64,000 nt of DNA, taken from NCBI RefSeq assembly GCF_023630175.1, contig NZ_JALLIN010000022.1:54698-118697 (forward strand). Direction: 5' to 3'. Under the pieces are notes generated by a model, which was given only the letters and a program-made list of their open reading frames with translations, searched no databases and was not told the origin of the DNA. This document shows, in pieces, positions 62,269-64,000 of this stretch. The position numbers were made by a program, and so were the translations under genes. Positions within the stretch are counted from its first letter, which is position 1; every line of letters begins with the position of its first letter. Source of the stretch: Streptomyces cellostaticus. Its GTDB lineage: Bacteria > Actinomycetota > Actinomycetes > Streptomycetales > Streptomycetaceae.

Positions 62269-63489
62269 TCACAGGAACCGGCGGATCGGGGCGACCGAGA
62301 GCTCACGGGCCCGCTGGAGCACCGGCCGGCGCCGCCAGCGCGCGGGGTCGACGGGCTCGCTGCACTTCAGATCCGCGTCGAAGTCGAGGTCCAGCCCGGC
62401 GGTGAACTCCTCGTCGAGCACGGCGAGCATGACCTCCTCGTCGTGCTCCATGGAGCGCCGGTTGAAGTTCGTGGAGCCGATCAGCGAGGCGACCGAGTCG
62501 ACCGTGATGATCTTGGTGTGCAGCATGGTCGGCTGGTACTCGCGGATCTCCACGCCCTCGTCCAGCAGCCGCTGGTAGTGGTGCTGCCCGGCCAGTCGGC
62601 AGGCCCGCTGGTCCGTGTGCGGCCCGGGCAGCAGGATCTGCACCTGCACGCCGCGCCGGGCGGTGGCGGCCAGCAGGTCCACGAAGTAGTCGTCGGGCGC
62701 GAAGTACGCCGTGGAGAGGCGGAACCGCTCCTGCGCCGATGTCAGGACCACCCGTATGAGCGTCTGCATGTCCTGCCAGCCGAAGCTGGCCGAACCCCGG
62801 ACCACCTGCACGACCGCGCTGCCCGGCTGCTCGTGCTCGACGAAGCGGTCCCGCTCGTCGTAGAGCGTCTCGTGGCACTCGGCCCAGTTCTGCGCGAACG
62901 CGGCGGCTATGCCGTCCACGGCCGGTCCGCGCACCTCCACATGGGTGTCCCGCCACTCACCGGGACCGCGGGCGTCGCCGCACCACTCCTCCGCGATGCC
63001 GACGCCGCCGGTGAAGGCGAGGTTCTCGTCGATGACGAGGGCCTTGCGGTGGCAGCGGTGGTTCTGCTTCAGGGGCGACAGCCGGAGGGGCTTGCGGAAC
63101 CAGGCGACCTGGACCCCGGCCTCGTCCATGGCGTCCAGCAGGTTGGGTTCGATCTCCTTCGCCCCGAACCCGTCCAGGAGCAGACGGACCCGCAGCCCGG
63201 CCCTGGCCCGCTCGGCCAGCGCGTCGGCGAGCTCGCGCGCGATCTCGCCGCGCCAGTACACGAAGGTCATCATGTCGATGGTGTGCCGTGCCGAGCGGAT
63301 CGCCTCGAGCATGGCGGGGAAGATCGCGTCGCCGTTGCGCAGCCGGGTGAGCCGGTTGCCCTCCGTCGCGGCGATCCCGAGCAGCCGCTCCAGTCGTCTT
63401 CGCAGCCGCTGCTTGCGAGCCTCCGTGTCCTCGGCCGCCGTGACCCCCGTGTCAGGGTGCCCGTCCTCCTGCGCCGACCGCTGCAACAT
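62269..63489 (-). CDS. Phospholipase D / cardiolipin synthase-like protein
   Basis: 406 residues with two PLD catalytic motifs: HRCHRKALVIDENLAFTGG (HxKx4D, ~144-162) and MLHTKIITVDSVASLIGSTN (~321-340), the arrangement of cardiolipin synthases, which join two phospholipids. It lacks the two N-terminal membrane helices of classical Cls; the first 40 residues are charged (ARKQRLRRRLERLL). Peripheral membrane action is likely. ATG at 63489; a ggggagg site precedes it at 63496-63502 on minus. Confidence 0.9.
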   Translation of the reverse strand: MLQRSAQEDGHPDTGVTAAEDTEARKQRLRRRLERLLGIAATEGNRLTRLRNGDAIFPAMLEAIRSARHTIDMMTFVYWRGEIARELADALAERARAGLRVRLLLDGFGAKEIEPNLLDAMDEAGVQVAWFRKPLRLSPLKQNHRCHRKALVIDENLAFTGGVGIAEEWCGDARGPGEWRDTHVEVRGPAVDGIAAAFAQNWAECHETLYDERDRFVEHEQPGSAVVQVVRGSASFGWQDMQTLIRVVLTSAQERFRLSTAYFAPDDYFVDLLAATARRGVQVQILLPGPHTDQRACRLAGQHHYQRLLDEGVEIREYQPTMLHTKIITVDSVASLIGSTNFNRRSMEHDEEVMLAVLDEEFTAGLDLDFDADLKCSEPVDPARWRRRPVLQRARELSVAPIRRFL

Positions 63490-63909
63490 CCCTTGCCTCC
63501 CCTGTCATGGCCGGCCCCCTCGTCATGGCTCCGGGGGCGGGCACCGGATCCGCCGGGCGTTCGTATACCCGCAGGGCGCGTCGCATGCCTTCGGCGACGG
63601 TTCCCGTCCGGTCACCGGACGGGAGTCACCGGACACAGGCGTGCGCCTGGCCCACCCCGCCGTGCCGCCGGCGCGCGGCCGTATCGCGCGTACCCGACCC
63701 GCCCTCCGGGCGAAAAGTGCCGTTACCTCCCGCATCCGGAGAGCCCCGGCGACCCGTCTTGCCGATCTCTCACCTGTGAATCGCCCCAGGATCTGTGCTG
63801 TTCGGGCCGCGGGTTTGTTAGATTTCGCAGCCGAAGAACCCAGGTGGAGCCCGCCCGCGCACCCGAACCGGTCCGGCCTGCCGGGCCCGACCGTTCAGGG
63901 GAGTGGAAG
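63490..63909. other. Divergent intergenic region at the right edge
   Basis: About 420 bases between the cls-like gene and the partial gene at 63910. A stem-loop with 9-bp arms (63603-63611, 63615-63623) is present. The stretch 63770-63835 is relatively AT-rich (ttgttagatttcgcag) and probably holds the promoter of the gene at 63910. No complete gene seen. Confidence 0.45.
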
Positions 63910-64000
63910 ATGGGCGACCCGTGGGACGGCCCGGGCGGGCAGGCCATACACAGCCGCACCGCCCGGGTGCCCGCACAGCGCACCGACGAGTCCGGGGCGC
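63910..64000 (+). CDS. Start of a gene cut by the window edge
   Basis: ATG at 63910 with a ggggagtgg site 3-11 nt upstream opens a frame (MGDPWDGPGGQAIHSRTARV and on) that stays open to the end of the window. Only 30 residues are visible, hydrophilic, with no motif I recognise. Confidence 0.45.
   Translation, partial: MGDPWDGPGGQAIHSRTARVPAQRTDESGA

Overview
The window is high-GC, gene-dense actinomycete chromosome, almost certainly Streptomyces: very GC-rich wobble positions, many GTG and a TTG start, snapalysin with its LysR activator, a conservon (cvnABCD) with P450s, gamma-butyrolactone-type receptors, SpoIIE-type phosphatases and RsbW-like anti-sigma kinases. I saw no tRNA, rRNA, CRISPR array, insertion sequence, attachment site or replication origin. 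All assignments come from reading the translated sequence; nothing was searched against a database.

Layout. 1-6.3 kb: metabolic and secreted genes (5'-part of an aldo/keto reductase, phosphoglucomutase, SGNH esterase, DUF5133-type protein, maltokinase N-cap-like protein, GH25 lysozyme). 6.5-7.5 kb: AI-2E-type permease. 8.2-22.8 kb: a complete locus for an oxygen-tolerant high-affinity uptake [NiFe]-hydrogenase (group 5, also called 1h). It is built as two converging operons: maturation genes hoxX, endopeptidase, hypB, hypF, hypC, hypD, hypE on plus; an unknown 539-aa protein, hhyS, hhyL, NifU-like, DUF5947-like, two very small ORFs and hypA on minus. 23-27.6 kb: DedA protein, unknown membrane protein, snpR and snpA. 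27.9-34.3 kb: conservon on minus, with a tandem-duplicated roadblock protein, followed by a CYP157-like P450, a second P450 and an enoyl-CoA hydratase. 35-38.7 kb: GCS2-family ligase and a PAS-GAF-PP2C phosphatase.

39-44.3 kb: acyl-CoA oxidase, ArpA-like receptor and P450, in the order of the avenolide (butenolide hormone) genes of S. avermitilis, plus a second TetR-like regulator. Four ARE-like sites with the shared pattern ATAC-N8-(C/A)GGTTT lie in front of the receptor, the oxidase and the second regulator. 44.5-49.1 kb: YihY membrane protein, an unusual P450 and a secreted esterase. 49.3-54.1 kb: GlpD-like dehydrogenase, TetR regulator, alkyl-DHAP-synthase-like oxidase and lipid kinase, an ether-lipid-like set. 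54.1-57 kb: small conserved proteins and an MpaB/DUF2236 oxygenase.

57.1-61.3 kb: a co-directional partner-switching operon (PP2C phosphatase, cobalamin-binding protein, two STAS proteins, HATPase kinase). Its cobalamin protein carries the Wx9EH signature of CarH light sensors but has no DNA-binding domain, which suggests light or B12 input into an anti-sigma switch; this is the most novel-looking system in the window. 61.3-63.5 kb: DUF1206 membrane protein and a phospholipase D/cardiolipin synthase-like protein. The start of one further gene runs off the right edge.
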